Source: Norana najaformis
Taxonomy: Eukaryota > Annelida > Clitellata > Crassiclitellata > Hormogastridae
Direction of reading: 5' to 3'
Length of the DNA: 64,000 bases
Assembly: GCA_964023275.1 (NCBI GenBank)
Contig: OZ029917.1
Location: 24,866,505 to 24,930,504, forward strand
Positions 1-20,640 of the stretch are shown piece by piece. Under the pieces are notes generated by a model. The model did no database searches. It was given only the letters and a program-made list of their open reading frames with translations, and was not told the origin of the DNA. The translations under genes were made by a program, and so were the position numbers. Position 1 is the stretch's first letter. Each line of letters opens with the position of its first letter.

Positions 1-1560
1 GTATAGTAAACTCGAGACAAGACCGACGAGGATTAGAATATGAAGAGGATGATAGATGGCGATATACATTAAATATAGCCAGATTTGTGTGAGGAAGTCT
101 AAGTGTAACTGATGCACATTCAAACGAGTGGAAACAGTAACCTGGAGAGTCTAGAAGCGTGGCAGGTTCCCGGGTCAGAAAGGCAATACCGCCACCAGTT
201 GGGCCTCCGTCGGTTGGAAGAGGTAGATGATTTGCAAGGATGAAGTGTACTGTAAAGATGGTAGCCAGGAGGAATACAGTCTTCATATTGAGCAAGAGTT
301 GTGTTTAAATTGAACCAGGTTTCAAACAAGGCAAATATTAATTTCTTGGGAATTTGAAGGATGTAGTAATGATCGAATTAAAAGCCGTTGTTGTCTGTAT
401 TTAGAGTATTGTCAAGGATGCTGGAGGATGACATTCTGGAAGGAGGAGGAGGTGGATAGGTAGAAGGAGGTGAGGGAAGATGACACGAATGAAGATCCAG
501 TGGGCCAGGATTTAGGTGTATGTTGAAAATGGCGGGTAAGGTACCGCGGTGGTCGTCTGAGAGATGAAGTTAGAAAGAGCGATAAAGGAATAAAAGACAT
601 AGGCCTATGCCCATTTTGCATAGTCGCAGTGACAAATTTGGGGCAGAAAAATGTTTGGCTGATGGAATTAAGTAGGGCAAGCCGGTGTGGGAGGGTCGGC
701 AACTGACATGAAAGGCAATCATGTAGCGCAGGCCGAAATTAAGACGAGTGATTGATAGATACATTATGTGAGAAATTTAAGATCTAAGATGGCGTGAGCG
801 TTAGATGAAGCTAAAATGGCGGAAGGTAGTGACGCGAGGAGAACAATGGGTGAGTGAAGAGGAAAAAAGTTAGGCGAATCTTAAATTGATTAAAGGTTAA
901 AATAAATTGGAACTCACTCACCAGAGAAAGAACATATATTCGGTAAGAAAGGAAAATTAACAAATTCAGAAAAAACGCCGAAAAGTTAGAAAATATAGGT
1001 TATAAAAGAAAGCGCAGACGCCGCGTTTTAAAACGCCTTGTTTAAAGCGCGGGAAACTCACCTACCAATCACAAACAAGTCAACAGCCTTATGACTCATC
1101 GATGTGACGACTTAAAAATTTCCGATACCAACGCGTTTTACACAATAGTCGAAAAATTACGTTCGCAGTAAGTATGTATATATGCTCATGCATGTGTGTG
1201 CGTTTTCTATTGAGTAGAGAATACCTTTTAGCGCATATCTTCGACCGTGATCATTTTTTTGCACTGAAATGATCGAGTAAAATTCTTCATCGTTGTCCGT
1301 TGAAATAGGCGCCACAGTATTTTATGTCTCCACATACGAACTGTGCAAGCCTGAAAAACAAATCTCTGATATAACAAGACGGCAAACAGGCTTACAAAAA
1401 TCGATACCCACAATCATCTATAATATAAAACACAACAATCGTCCAGTTTTCGAAGTTATTCTCTGAATCAATTAATAGGTGAATAATGCACCTTAGGTTG
1501 AATACAAAAATAACCAATTGCGTTCCACATTTGTTTTTAAGTTACAATATTTTACGCTAA
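1..1560. other. intergenic sequence, no gene recognised
   Basis: I see no conserved protein, RNA gene or clear transposon here. Open frames are short, low in complexity and mutually overlapping on both strands. The stretch may hold old, unrecognisable repeats. Confidence 0.5.
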
Positions 1561-2038
1561 CCTAAATTAACGCAAATCCATTTTGTCTTTGATCATGCAC
1601 TGAGCGGTCTTCGTTGGAGATTTGAGCCCCTCTGGGTCATCCGTCCTCATCTCATCCTGGAGCCACGGGCAACAGGGTTCGTCATCATCATCGTTTATCA
1701 AACTCTGCTTGTCCTGTTTTTTACGTAAATTCAGCAGGAAAAGTGTAATATTATTTTGATTGCTCGATGACCATTGTGAAGCAGAGTGAGAAAGAACATG
1801 TAGGCCTACGGCCACCTGGTGAAAAATAGTTAAATACAGTCAAATTGAATGCCCACGACGCCTCACACAGCTGATGGATATATGACGTGTTAGCAAATGC
1901 GTTACTTATTTATTTACTTACCTTTAAATGAACAAATCATGGATCAAATAGGTTATCCCTTCAATGGTCATCTACGGCTAGGGCACCTAAAAATGGACCT
2001 GTGCATATGTCTACAGATATGTATATGGAAATAAATAA

Positions 2039-2150
2039 CACTGGACAACAAATTTTTACAAAAGCCATGTTACTGAAATGAAATTAGTCAGTTCTTATCA
2101 ATTTGTATGTGCTGAACACGAATATGACAGTGAAAATGCCGAATTGGCTC
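2039..2150 (+). repeat. left terminal and subterminal inverted repeats of the CACTG element
   Basis: The outer 12 bp (CACTGGACAACA) and the inner 43 bp (2108-2150) match the reverse complement of 4289-4390. The inner copy ends in ATTGGCTC on both sides. Sequence between outer and inner repeats is more diverged. Confidence 0.75.
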
Positions 2151-2249
2151 TAGTTTTTTTGTAATCTGAAATGAAGTAATTTTATATCGCACAATGCATG
2201 CCAATAGTGATACACTTACAGTTAATATTTGTAAAAACCAGGTCATAGA

Positions 2250-3940
2250 CTAGTTCTTAGATTTTTTTGCCTGTCTCTTGTACAGCTGTTCGGGAGCATC
2301 TCTGCGGAGTGTCCAGCAGTAGTCAGCCAACATTGTAGTGGACCATTTTCCCTGGTACCTTTGCTCCATTGTTGCGATATCTTGATGAAAACGTTCGCCA
2401 TGTTCGTCACTAACCATACCACAGTTGTCAGGGAAGAAATCCAGATGGGAATGAAGGAAATGCATCTTCAGAGACATATTGCAGCGAAATTTCTGGTACT
2501 GCTTGAGCATGTCTTCCACTAGTTCCTTGTAGTTTTCTGCCCTAACATTCCCCAGAAAGTCTGTAGACACTAGACGAAAAGCATTCCATGCTTGTTTCGC
2601 ATCACCCTCCAGCAAGTTGTTGAAGCGGTCATCTTTGAAGAGTTGTCTAATCTGAGGACCCACAAAAACTCCCTCTTTAATCTTTGCTTCGCTGAGTCGA
2701 GGGAATTTTTCATGCAGGTATCGGAAAGCTGGCGAAGTGCGGTCCATGGCTTTCACGAAGTTCTTCACCAAACCTAGTTTGATGTGAAGGGGTGGTAGTA
2801 GGATTTTGTGAGCCTCGACCAGAGCTGGGTGCTGGATATTCTTCTGTCCAACTGCCATGTTTTGTCTGGGAGTCCATTCCTTCCGCACGTAGTGCAACTC
2901 TCTTGCTCGGCTATCCCACTCACACAAGAAACACATATATTTTGTATATCCTTGCTGCAGTCCCATTAAAATGGCAACTACCTTCAAATCACCACACAGG
3001 TGCCATTTGTACCTGTTATAGTCAATGGAATGCAGTAGCTGTTTTAGGTTATCGTATGTCTCTTTCATGTGGACAGCATGCGCTAATGGAATAGATGGAA
3101 GACGGTTTCCATTGTGCAAAAGCACAGCCTTAAGACTCAGTGTTGAAGAGTCTACAAAGAGCCTCCATTCTTGTGGGTCATGAGTGATCTGTAAGGCATT
3201 CATGAGGTCGTCAATATTGGAACAGAATACCAGATTACCTTCCTTCATAAAGAAAGGTTCCAACTGCTGATGGCGCTTTCTATATGAAGTAATTGTGACA
3301 TCTTCTTCTAGAAGATTCCATTGTTGGAGTCTTGATCCTAGCAATTCTGCCTTGTTTTTGGATAAGTCCAAATCACGAACAAGGTCATTTAGTTCTTCCT
3401 GTGTTATTCTGTGTGGGGTTGATGATGCACCACAGTGAAAATCGGGATCACTGCACGCTGACGGACCAGGAGAAGAACATGTCGGCTCACCCTTGTCCTC
3501 ATCAGATGAATCAAGGAAAATATATTCTGCTGGAGGTTCTGGAATAGGAAGTCCATCACCATGTGGAACTGGTCTCAATGCTGACGGAATGTTTGGGTAG
3601 ACTATTGTCGACTTCTTTTGCTTCGTTATTCCACCGGAAAGAGGAGGAACCAAGCAGAAGTAACAGTCATCTACGTGGTTGCTTTGCTCTCTCCACACCA
3701 TGGGAACTGCAAACGGCATTGATGGTCTTTTGCCATTCAACCACTGTGAAAGCTGTGTTGTACATGTAGCACAGCATATATGCGGGGCCCATGGCTTGTC
3801 TTGGTCACCAACCTTGCATTCGAAGTAAGCATGATATGCCTTCTTGACTTGATAAGTGATATTTTTCTTCTGGTTGGCAAATGTCACTTCCCACAAATGT
3901 AACAAAAGTTGTCCACAGTATTTACGCACTTCCGAGGCAT
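2250..3940 (-). pseudogene. transposase-like protein of a widespread uncharacterised metazoan family, one frameshift
   Basis: The main open frame runs from about 3929 down to the stop at 2250. I recognise the protein as a family that recurs, unnamed, in many invertebrate and fish genomes. It has Cys pairs near the N-terminus (ICCATC, CYFC). The central blocks FVDSSTLSLKAVLLHNG and CGDLKVV..GYTKYMCFLCEWDSR, then HSHLDFFPDN and GERFHQDI, carry spaced acidic residues of the kind seen in RNase H-like DDE transposases; that catalytic reading is inference. The likely true start is ATG at 3938-3940, followed by 18 codons with a CxxC pair in a different frame. That frame meets a stop at 3884-3886, and a one-base loss in the G run at 3890-3892 would explain the break. 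An acceptor-like ATTTAG lies just upstream (around 3958), suggesting a 5' intron. The flanking inverted termini show that it belongs to a transposon. Confidence 0.75.
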
Positions 3941-4288
3941 TACTGTTCTGTATTGTATCTAAATGGATAAAGTAATAATAGTTTTATAAAACAGTAACTT
4001 AAACTGTCTCGCACAAAGTCTGTAATATTGTAAATGCTCAACCGTTCCGACTCGCTTTATATAGTACACTGCTGACGTCATCTTACGTCAGCAGCCGACT
4101 GGCTGTAGTTTTACATTGCATCAGAAAATGACGTAATCAACTGTGCATGATGTGTCCATGATGGGATTATGCAATGAGGTGGAATATTACATCATTCTAG
4201 ACTTATTTAGGATATTGTCGCAGTCCTACTGCATAAATTTACATGGTGAAACATAAAAAATGAACTATATGAAATATTTTCAAAACGA

Positions 4289-4390
4289 GAGCCAATAAAA
4301 AAATTTTAAGGTTATATTCGTGTTCAGCACACCAAGCTGCTACACATTAGGGCCTTTTCCAGTCAGTAACGATTTCTATGTTGACCAGTG
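4289..4390 (-). repeat. right terminal and subterminal inverted repeats of the CACTG element
   Basis: This is the partner of the left end. Read in reverse complement it starts CACTGGTCAACA and reaches TGTGCTGAACACGAATAT at 4331, the best conserved block. Confidence 0.75.
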
Positions 4391-6100
4391 TAATCAAATA
4401 GTTTTTGCAGCATTTGCCAGATGGCCCTGCAGAAATGTTTTACTGGTTGCGTCATCTGGCGAATGAATGGCGATGCAAAGCAACGAACAGAAAATTATGG
4501 TGAAGACCAGATCGACAGGTCGTCTTACGGTGTCTTGAACTGTCCTTCTGTTTGTCATCAGTCACGAGCCTCAACTGACCGTCTGAGAGTCTTTTGGGTG
4601 TTCATCAAGCTTTTACGCACTTGGATATTCTGTTGTTTTGTTTTGGTCTTTTGCAGAGCTTTGTAAAATTCTGGTCAAGGTAGGCTCAGATTTTGAAAGT
4701 GGAATGATAGTAACAATGCTGCGTGTAAACCGATATTTTCCGGCATTTATAAAGACTGGGATGTGGCTGACATGTCACCTAGTCGTATAGTTTCTGCCAA
4801 GGTCCAGAGAAAATACCCGGATGCCAACAATTTTAATGTGCGTCACTTGGAAATTCATTTTCAAAGTATGACTTTTAGAAAGTAATTTCTGCATAAATAA
4901 CTGAGATTATGCCAGCCCTGTGGCTAAAACTGTCCTTCTAGCATAAACTTCACAACTGATATGGTTGACCTTGAAGAAGTCGCTAGGCTCTTCTTCTTAC
5001 ATACATGCATACGTACATACACACATGCATAGGCCTACGTATATACATGTAACTGTAATTGGAATTGGAAATTTGTATAGCGCCTCTTCAAGAGAATCTA
5101 CTCACAGGCCCTCTCTGCGCTGGCCTTAACGATGTTAAATGTCATTAAGAACGGAACATCCATCCATTAGTAAACATTGCTCAGATGACTAGAACAGTCA
5201 CAAGTGGCAAGCTCGGGCACGCATGCAAAGCACTACCAACAGATTCCCAGCTAGAGTTGAAAGATGACAGCATGTTCAGAGTTCCTGAAGCACCAAGCAT
5301 CGAGTATGAGGAACGACGATGGGCGATATGATCCGCTGCCGATGGCTCATGGATGTCCCACCGTTCAGCAGTCCTTAGTAGATGGAAGACGACGAGGTGT
5401 CCGGATTTTCCTCAAACCGACAGATATGCGCAGGACAGGCAGTCGTCGCTCGCAGGCCGGTTGGTAGTTGAGTCATTCTGTGGTTGACGATCTTCGCCTT
5501 TCCTCCACCGAATCCAAGATTTCCCGGCGAAGACACCGTAAATAGGTCTCAATAATTACGAAAGTTAAGATGTCTCTCAAGAGATCAAACCTTTGTTCTA
5601 AATTTGTAATTGCTTTGAAATTAGCGACATAGAGACTTAGTGTTCTTGATTAGGTGACAAGTTGAAAGCCAAAATCTCAGGCAGGAGTCAACCCGATTGC
5701 GTGCATTTTCGCTGTGATAAAGCTGTGGACCTAAGTGCTTAGTCTTTTAGATGTTTTTTAATTATCTGTGCTGCTTCTGAGCAGAATTCTTGGCGCCCTA
5801 GTTAGCAGCTTACAAATGATGCAAATCTGTAGTCGGCTAGTTGTGTCAAGATCTCCGAGTACAGTTTATGGCATGTTTTTTAGCGTCGCATATGTAGGCC
5901 TACGCGTGTTTGCTTAGCGATTTAGGCCGTTTTCCAATTAGTACAGAAATGGCGAACTTTGCAGTAGCATCTAAGATGGCGTAAGGTTCCCTGTCTAAAT
6001 TTTGTGTTCACGCTAGAGAAACTTACGACAGCTGATTAACAAGAAGCTTTAATCAAAGAAAAGGTAGGTTTGTTGCATGATAAAGCTGATTGGGAACGCA
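4391..6100. other. intergenic sequence with a short LINE tail
   Basis: No gene is recognised. Around 5055-5140 the words TATAGCGCCTCTTCAAG and CACAGGCCCTC resemble the 3' tails of LINEs elsewhere in the window, in minus orientation. A 13-bp inverted pair (CATTTGCCAGATG near 4411, CATCTGGCGAATG near 4453) could form a weak hairpin. The rest shows nothing I can name. Confidence 0.4.
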
Positions 6101-6120
6101 TGAAACCAAGAAATATTTTA

Positions 6121-6197
6121 GTTTTTTGAATTCAGTAATTACTGTCGATAAAGCATCACGAGTTACGTCACATGCGGTCATAAGTCGGGGATATGCA
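6121..6197 (-). repeat. exon-like duplicate, copy 1
   Basis: This 77-bp block is about 95% identical to 7071-7147, with four substitutions. On the minus strand both copies are open in the same frame and encode a block containing LMTACDVTRDALS. One of the differences falls at a synonymous site (GAC/GAT). Confidence 0.7.
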
Positions 6198-6504
6198 GCA
6201 TGACGAGTCCACTTGAACACGTTCTTTTATGCATGGTACACTGGGGAAGTAATATGTTGCCCGTTTCATGTTGCTAGGAAACTGAGCGAACGCGACACGT
6301 GCAGGCCCTATACTAGCACAAAGGATTTAAATTGACAAGCACACGGAATAAGTGTACACCTATTTCGAGCTTAACTTTTCATGTTCTGTTTTCAAAGAAC
6401 GCTTCTATCAGAGATACTAAAAGTACATTTGCTGCTTCACATACACGGCCAAATGAACGCCAATCACTGGCATACGTTTGCACTATGTCTGCTGAGAGCA
6501 GACA

Positions 6505-7665
6505 CTAATGTGACAAGAACGCTTCAATACATCGACTGTACATGTTGTTAGCGGAAACGACCTCTTTGGCTGTAGAAATATCTACCTGTTTAACGTGCAA
6601 GAACACCAAATACTCTCTTGTCGTAGAACGTATGTCTGCCTTGGCCTTTATGTCCTTTATGTCATTTGCTACTCCCACGGTCGCCATGCAAGTGTTGTAA
6701 ATCTCGTCAGCATGCAGGAGGCTGAGAGAATTGCTTAGCCTTTGCCAAAGACTGCGAGTGCTGTGGAAAAAAGAGGATTCTTCAAAGCCATCTCCCGTTT
6801 GAAAACGGATAAGAGAGATTCCCTCGTCTAATGCTAATAAATGCACTGTCATTACCAAGTTGAAACGAGAAACAGTTCAGACTGAGAAGATGATAACGTG
6901 TGCACAGCACCTGCCTGAGCACAACCGAGTTTCGCCTGTGTTCTCTGTAAAGCTGGCCGGTGTGCCGCTTAGCCGTATTTCGCTTACCTCGGAATAGAAA
7001 TGGTTATATAGGCTCCATACATCTAGCTGAACACCAGTCGGGATAGAAATGGTAGTAATTATCATTTTAAGTTTTTTGAATTCAGTAATTACTGGCGATA
7101 AAGCATCACGAGTTACATCACATGCGGTCATAAGGCGGGCATATGCACCTTCTCGATATTTCGTTCGTCTTCCATCCGTTGTTCTCTCCTTCGTTCCTCT
7201 TCTGCTTCTCAAATCCGTCTCTATTCTTTACATCTTTGCTGTATTCTCTCTTGGTCTTCAACCCCACGTTTCTTCTTGTTCAGTCTTTTTCTTTAACAAC
7301 TTTATTTGTTTTCTTCGCTCTCCCCGTAACCATTTCTTTTAGTTGCGCTTCTTTAAATGCTACTTTCGCTTGTTCTGTTGCCAAACGTTCTTGCCTCTCC
7401 AACTCTGCTCGTTTCAAACTCTCTTCCTGAGTTCTCAGCACCTCTTGTATGTCCTGCTGCGCACGTTTAAATTCTGAAGTTTGTGCCTTTTCTTTCCTTC
7501 TCTTCCTCACGCTTTTCTTCTCTGTCATCTTTTGCCGTCGTATCTCTTTCGGTAGTTTTCTTCGCAAAATCAAATTCAATCGTTTGCTTAAGCCTTCTAC
7601 ATTCGGCCTCGGTTGTATTTCCTCAACTGTTTCAAGTGAATCACTGATTGCTGTTATTGCAACTT
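6505..7665 (-). pseudogene. decayed or multi-exon hypothetical coding region, Lys/Glu-rich
   Basis: On the minus strand three adjacent open stretches look protein-like but cannot be joined with confidence. From about 7660 to 7280 there is a basic, heptad-like segment (for example RRKEKAQTSEFKRAQQDIQE) that suggests a coiled coil. From 7212 to 6877 there is a segment containing the duplicated block. From 6870 to 6505 there is a mixed segment containing SLWQRLSNSLSLLHADEIYN. Frame changes and stops separate them. I do not recognise the family. It may be a decayed gene, or exons of a gene whose introns I cannot place. Confidence 0.3.
7071..7147 (-). repeat. exon-like duplicate, copy 2
   Basis: This is the second copy of the 6121-6197 block, 950 bp away in direct orientation. 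Its minus-strand frame continues smoothly into flanking open sequence. Confidence 0.7.
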
Positions 7666-8180
7666 AGGCTCTTCTTTTCGGCCTTCTCCTCGTTCTCTTC
7701 CTCCTCTATTCCGCGTTTCTCCTCTTTCTATTTCATGTCTTGTCTGCGTTTCTCCTCTTTCTTTTTTCATCATCATCTACTATCTTAAGATTTCCATAGA
7801 CACAGGCCCCGTCGGTTTCTCTATTGTGTTTTTCACCGTGCCTTCCATTGCACCTTCTTCTTCCTCTTCTTTGAACTAGACCTCTGCGAGAGCTTCCACC
7901 TTACCTCCCGAGGCATCGTTTAAATCTGTTTTTCTTTATGAGCGGCCTTCTTTTGCCCCCTGTTTAATTCTTTCAGATTACAGTTTCATTCTTTCTCTTT
8001 GTTTGTCAACGCTTGTATGCCCCATCTTACTTGTTTACTTCAGTGATTTCACTTCCAGAAATCGGCGTGGTTGTCTTTAAAATTTAAAATGAACTTTATT
8101 TTGTCGTTATTTTACAATCAACGAAACTGTAGTTATCGTGAGGCTCGCGTCCCGGTCGTGGCTTAATAAATATCTATTTA
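7666..8180. other. pyrimidine-rich intergenic stretch
   Basis: The plus strand is strongly C/T-rich (TTCTCCTCTTTC-like words), so the minus strand would read as Lys/Glu codons, continuing the composition of the neighbouring relic. Stops interrupt every frame and no gene is recognised. Confidence 0.4.
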
Positions 8181-8318
8181 AATCTCGGACTAGCACGGTC
8201 CATGCACGGTGACCTTAAATGGCGTGGCGCCCATTCAAACGGGCAGAGGTGGTGAAGGATCTCACCAGATGAATTCATTGCAAAATAAGCAGGTTCGAGG
8301 CCATACGGTCGCTATATA
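8181..8318 (+). repeat. ~140-bp dispersed repeat, copy A
   Basis: This copy contains GACCTTAAATGGCGTGGCGC, then GAAGGATCTCACC, AGCAGGTTCGAGGCC and terminal GGTCGCTATA. Four more copies lie at 9903, 12745, 21153 and 24255. The AGGTTCGAGGCC block resembles a tRNA-type B box, so a SINE is the best guess. Confidence 0.7.
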
Positions 8319-8365
8319 AAACCTATACTTTTACATTTACATTTATCTCTTTCGTAGTCTGTTGA

Positions 8366-9073
8366 TTATGTATTTGCCATGTTCTCTGACCGTTTATAGC
8401 TTCTTCTTTCGCCCGAATATGGCCTCCAAGTGCAAAGATTTCTTCGCATATATTTCAAACCAACTATCACGAACGTCAGTGACCTTTGGATTGTACTCCT
8501 TGGAGCTAATCCTTCTGAGTTAAACCTCCGGATTATCATAAGTAAATCCAACCTGCCTGCTTCGGCTTTGTAATCTTTCGTAGTGATTGGCGAGTAATCC
8601 AACATCAGTGTTTTGGAATCGAAAATCTCTCCGCCAACCCCACCATTAAATGTCAGTCTTTCCCAGCTCATATTCTTCGTGCTGTATTGCACTGCCTCAA
8701 TCACTGCTAATAGTAAGCCTGCCTTATACGAAATAACGTGGCCTATTTCTATAAAATCACGAGTGTAGCTTTACTTTAGATTTATCCTGATTTTCATCTT
8801 TTCAAAAATGTCCTTTATCGCACAAATTCGTACAGTTTTCTCCAAATTATTATTGTCAACTCAATATGTCACAATCATCACTTCAAAGACCCAACGTGAA
8901 ATCTATTAGCAGACAAAAATATTTAGGCCAACATGAATTTCACCCATGCCGATACATTTCTGCTTGCCCGAACATGTGTAATTACTCGTCTGAGGCAAAA
9001 GTATACTTCACTGCGCATGTCCGCGGGTTCATCTTTCCCCGAGTCATTTAATACTTATCTTTCCTTATCTAAT
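8366..9073. other. intergenic sequence
   Basis: The only sizeable open frame (minus, 8704-8366) has no recognisable motif and I do not support it as a gene. No repeat family is recognised in this stretch. Confidence 0.4.
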
Positions 9074-9582
9074 TGTCACGTTCCTCGCCTCACGTGTCGT
9101 CGTCGTCAGCATGTGCGTCCGTTGGTGCCCTCTTGCGTTCACTGATGGTAGCTGGAGGTGCACCATCGGCGGGAAATTTGGACACTTACCTTATGTGAGG
9201 GAGTGCCAGACAGGCTTCTGGTGAAATACAGGACTCGATCGAGGGAGTGTCAGTCTAGTTAAGGGGGGGGGAATTGACTCTTTGAAAGAGGCCGAGAAGA
9301 GACCGAGAGAGAGAGATCGAAAAGAGACCGAGAAGAGACCGAGAGACCGAGAAGAGACCGAGAAGAGACCGAGAGAGAGAACGAAAAGAGACCGAAAAGA
9401 GACCGAGAAGAGACCGAGAGTTTCGTCCGAAAAGAGACCGACAGGGAGACCGATAGAGAGACCGAGCCGAACTCTTCAGACGAAGTTGAACTATTGAACA
9501 ACTGTTGAACTTTATTTTCGGTCTACGTTACGTCTCAGTTAGTTAATAAGACTTTCTCTCGCTGTGATTCGGCATCGTGACA
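9074..9582 (+). mobile_element. solo LTR with 5-bp target duplication
   Basis: The element starts TGTCACGTTCCTCG and ends GGCATCGTGACA, giving a TGTCACG/CGTGACA terminal inversion. It is flanked on both sides by CTAAT (9069-9073 and 9583-9587), a perfect 5-bp duplication typical of LTR-retrotransposon integration. No internal coding region is attached. A second copy of the family lies inverted at 13277-13728. The centre of the LTR is an expanded purine repeat. Confidence 0.85.
9282..9470 (+). repeat. purine minisatellite inside the LTR
   Basis: Imperfect tandem copies of GAGACCGAGAA and GAGACCGAAAA fill the LTR centre. The matching position in the other LTR copy is a pure CT/GA dinucleotide run instead. 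The apparent open frames on both strands are by-products of the repeat. Confidence 0.85.
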
Positions 9583-9902
9583 CTAATTACTTTTACAGCG
9601 CCGTTATCATAATGCGTAAAGCATTTATGACAATGATTCTTTTCCAGTTCGCATCATCCTGTTTCATCGTTTATTTGATTATCACTATCGATGGTCATTG
9701 CACAAGTAAAACCGAAGTCAAAAATCGCATTCGATACAGCGATTTCCCAAAAAGGGCTAATCGATCTTGTTTCTGACTTTGAGCGCCCGTGATTAAGCTG
9801 ATTCCCTCGACATACTTTTTGGGCACTGAAGAAATCCGGAGATTCTAATTCCAATCGACAGCATTAGGGATCCTTACATATTATACCAACTTGAACACAA
9901 GA

Positions 9903-10035
9903 GACTTGAATCTTGGGCTAGCGTGGTTCGTACACGGGGACCTTAAACGGCGTGGCACTCATTTAGACGGGCAGAATCTCACCCGATAAATTAAGTGAAA
10001 AATTAGTAGGTTCGAAGCCATATGGTGGCTACAGA
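9903..10035 (+). repeat. ~140-bp dispersed repeat, copy B
   Basis: Shared blocks are ACCTTAAACGGCGTGGCAC, AATCTCACC and AGTAGGTTCGAAGCCATATGG. It is more diverged than copy A, with a short deletion before AATCTCACC. Confidence 0.65.
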
Positions 10036-10224
10036 AAGACATGTAAATTTACATGTAATTTACAGAATGACCGTATCATAACAGGACACACAGTGGGCGA
10101 ACGTGTCGATGCCACTGGCTGGTTGGTGACCAGCTGCCGGCTGCTGATAGGCTGAGCGAATCTCATGAGTGCTGTTTGTAGAATTTCTGGTACACTATTA
10201 GAGTGAGCGATTATCTCAGGTAAA

Positions 10225-10480
10225 CAGGGATGTAGCACAAATCAATCTCCGTCACTACTACTGCACAGCGTCGCAGCTTCGCCGTTGTTGGCCCTGCCTC
10301 ATGGAACAACCTGCCTGGTGACCTTAGGTGGGAATTCCTCTCTCTTCCTCCCTCTCTTTTCCGCAAGCGTGTGAAGACCGTGTTATTCCCCATTAGTCAG
10401 GGGATATTGGGCCGGGAGCGCCTCTGATGAGTCTTATTTTGAAGTGGCGCTTTATAAGTTTTTGATTACGATTACGAGAA
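10225..10480 (+). mobile_element. LINE 3' end, plus strand
   Basis: The translated end of a non-LTR retrotransposon ORF2 is visible: RRFAVVGPASWNNLPGDL-like sequence, then FPQACEDRVIPH-like sequence and a stop. The 3' tail carries GGAGCGCCTCTGATGAG and GTGGCGCTTTATAAG, then TGATTACGATTACGA. The same family forms the inner insertion at 52841-53697 on the minus strand. Confidence 0.75.
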
Positions 10481-11552
10481 CGGCTGTAGTTGTTTCTCGA
10501 GATAGTTGTTATCGTTACTGATTCATGCTTTGGGGCGAGTGATTCAGTGGTGGACTTGACTGATTACAGATTAATTGCTTCAGTGCAACTCATAGCAGTT
10601 TAATAAGCCCGACGGCTGATGCTTAATGCAATGTACCATAAATTACCGGAGTAACTGAGTACAGCATAAAACTGCTAGGAATATCAACATCTAATGCACA
10701 CGAGCCGAATAGTTTGGTTGGGTAGAATATATCGCCATATAATTATTCGACAGTCATCGTGATATTTTAAGAAATAGAGTTTAGAAAATCCAACAGGACG
10801 CACTGTCCGAGAAAGACCCATGTTAACAGGTCCATGCCACACATGTTGTCTGAACATTAGGCCTACACCTCACACACACACCATCAAAGCTTAGAAAGAA
10901 CTTATAACGCTTCTATCTTTCGTTTTGTATGCGCGGTTATGTTAAAAATTATGTCCTGTTGATGAATTGCCGTGTTCGTGTTTGCACTCCAGCGGAATGA
11001 TATCCCTGTCAGAGAGTATGTTCATGATCGAGGGATTTCTATGGAATTTTACCTTTACCATATTGTCGATTTGATCTTCGATATGTCATGCGCTAATGAC
11101 AGTACGTCACTGAGCCATACAACCCCATAAAAAGAGGGCTTCCGATGCATGGATCGCAATCGTAATCTCCGGTCGTGTAAACCAGCTTATTCACAGCTTA
11201 TTCATTAAGATCAAAATCGTTGGGTCAGGTAAGGTTGAGATTCGGTTACATGTACATGCATGCAGTCACATTGGATTGTTTGCGCGTCATCCGGTGACGC
11301 CTTAGCATTTGCTTAAGGACGATTGCTACTGATACAGGCGAGTAATAATTGCCTCATCGCCTAACCTCTGAAAATTTCTTCACTAAAAGCGAGAAGGACC
11401 AATAACTGATGCGATATTTTACTAAAATCAGTCGTGATTGTCGTGTTTATTTCCAGCGAATAACTTGGAACTAAAGAGTGGACGTTTCCGACGTTTCAAC
11501 CACAGATTTTAAAATCTGCTCAGCACAGACTGGAAATTAGAAGTCTGGGCAC
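10481..11552. other. upstream flank of the PstS-type receptor gene
   Basis: No second gene is seen. Near 11150-11235, AATCGTAATCTCCGGTCG and CCAGCTTATTCACAG are a fragment of the LINE tail family also found at 14.6, 58.8 and 59.5 kb. I could not identify a promoter or a TATA element. Confidence 0.4.
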
Positions 11553-20494
<8,942 letters not shown>

Positions 20495-20539
20495 GTAAGC
20501 ACGCATCCTGCATCAATAAATTTAGAAAAGACCTAATTT

Positions 20540-20640
20540 AAAGCCAAGCAAATCAGAAATTCTATAGCGCCAATCCAGTGTGCCTCTCGAAGGCGATTTA
20601 AAAAAGTCCTGTGTGCTCGGCGAAGTATCGTAATAGGGCA
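20540..20640 (-). mobile_element. LINE 3' tail fragment
   Basis: The plus strand carries ATTCTATAGCGCCAATCCAG and CCTCTCGAAGGCG, like the reverse complement of the GCGCTTTATAAATTT tails elsewhere. Coding sequence is not preserved. Confidence 0.45.

Larger units (their letters stand above)
2039..4390 (-). mobile_element. DNA transposon with CACTG termini (CACTA/EnSpm-like), carrying a transposase-like ORF
   Basis: The left end reads CACTGGACAACA from 2039. The reverse complement of the right end reads CACTGGTCAACA from 4390. Both ends are flanked by TAA (2036-2038 and 4391-4393), a 3-bp target duplication. About 60-70 bp inward, a second inverted pair starting TGTGCTGAACACGAATAT (2108-2150 and 4289-4331) repeats the symmetry. 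Between the ends lies one minus-strand ORF of about 560 residues. Animal and plant EnSpm/CACTA elements are known for CACTA/CACTG ends with 2-3-bp duplications, so that superfamily is the inferred assignment. The ORF is slightly broken, so this copy is probably inactive. Confidence 0.75.

Noticed and set aside
9259-9501. Open frames on both strands rich in Arg-Glu or Ser-Leu
   Set aside because: They come from the GAGACCGAGAA array inside the solo LTR.
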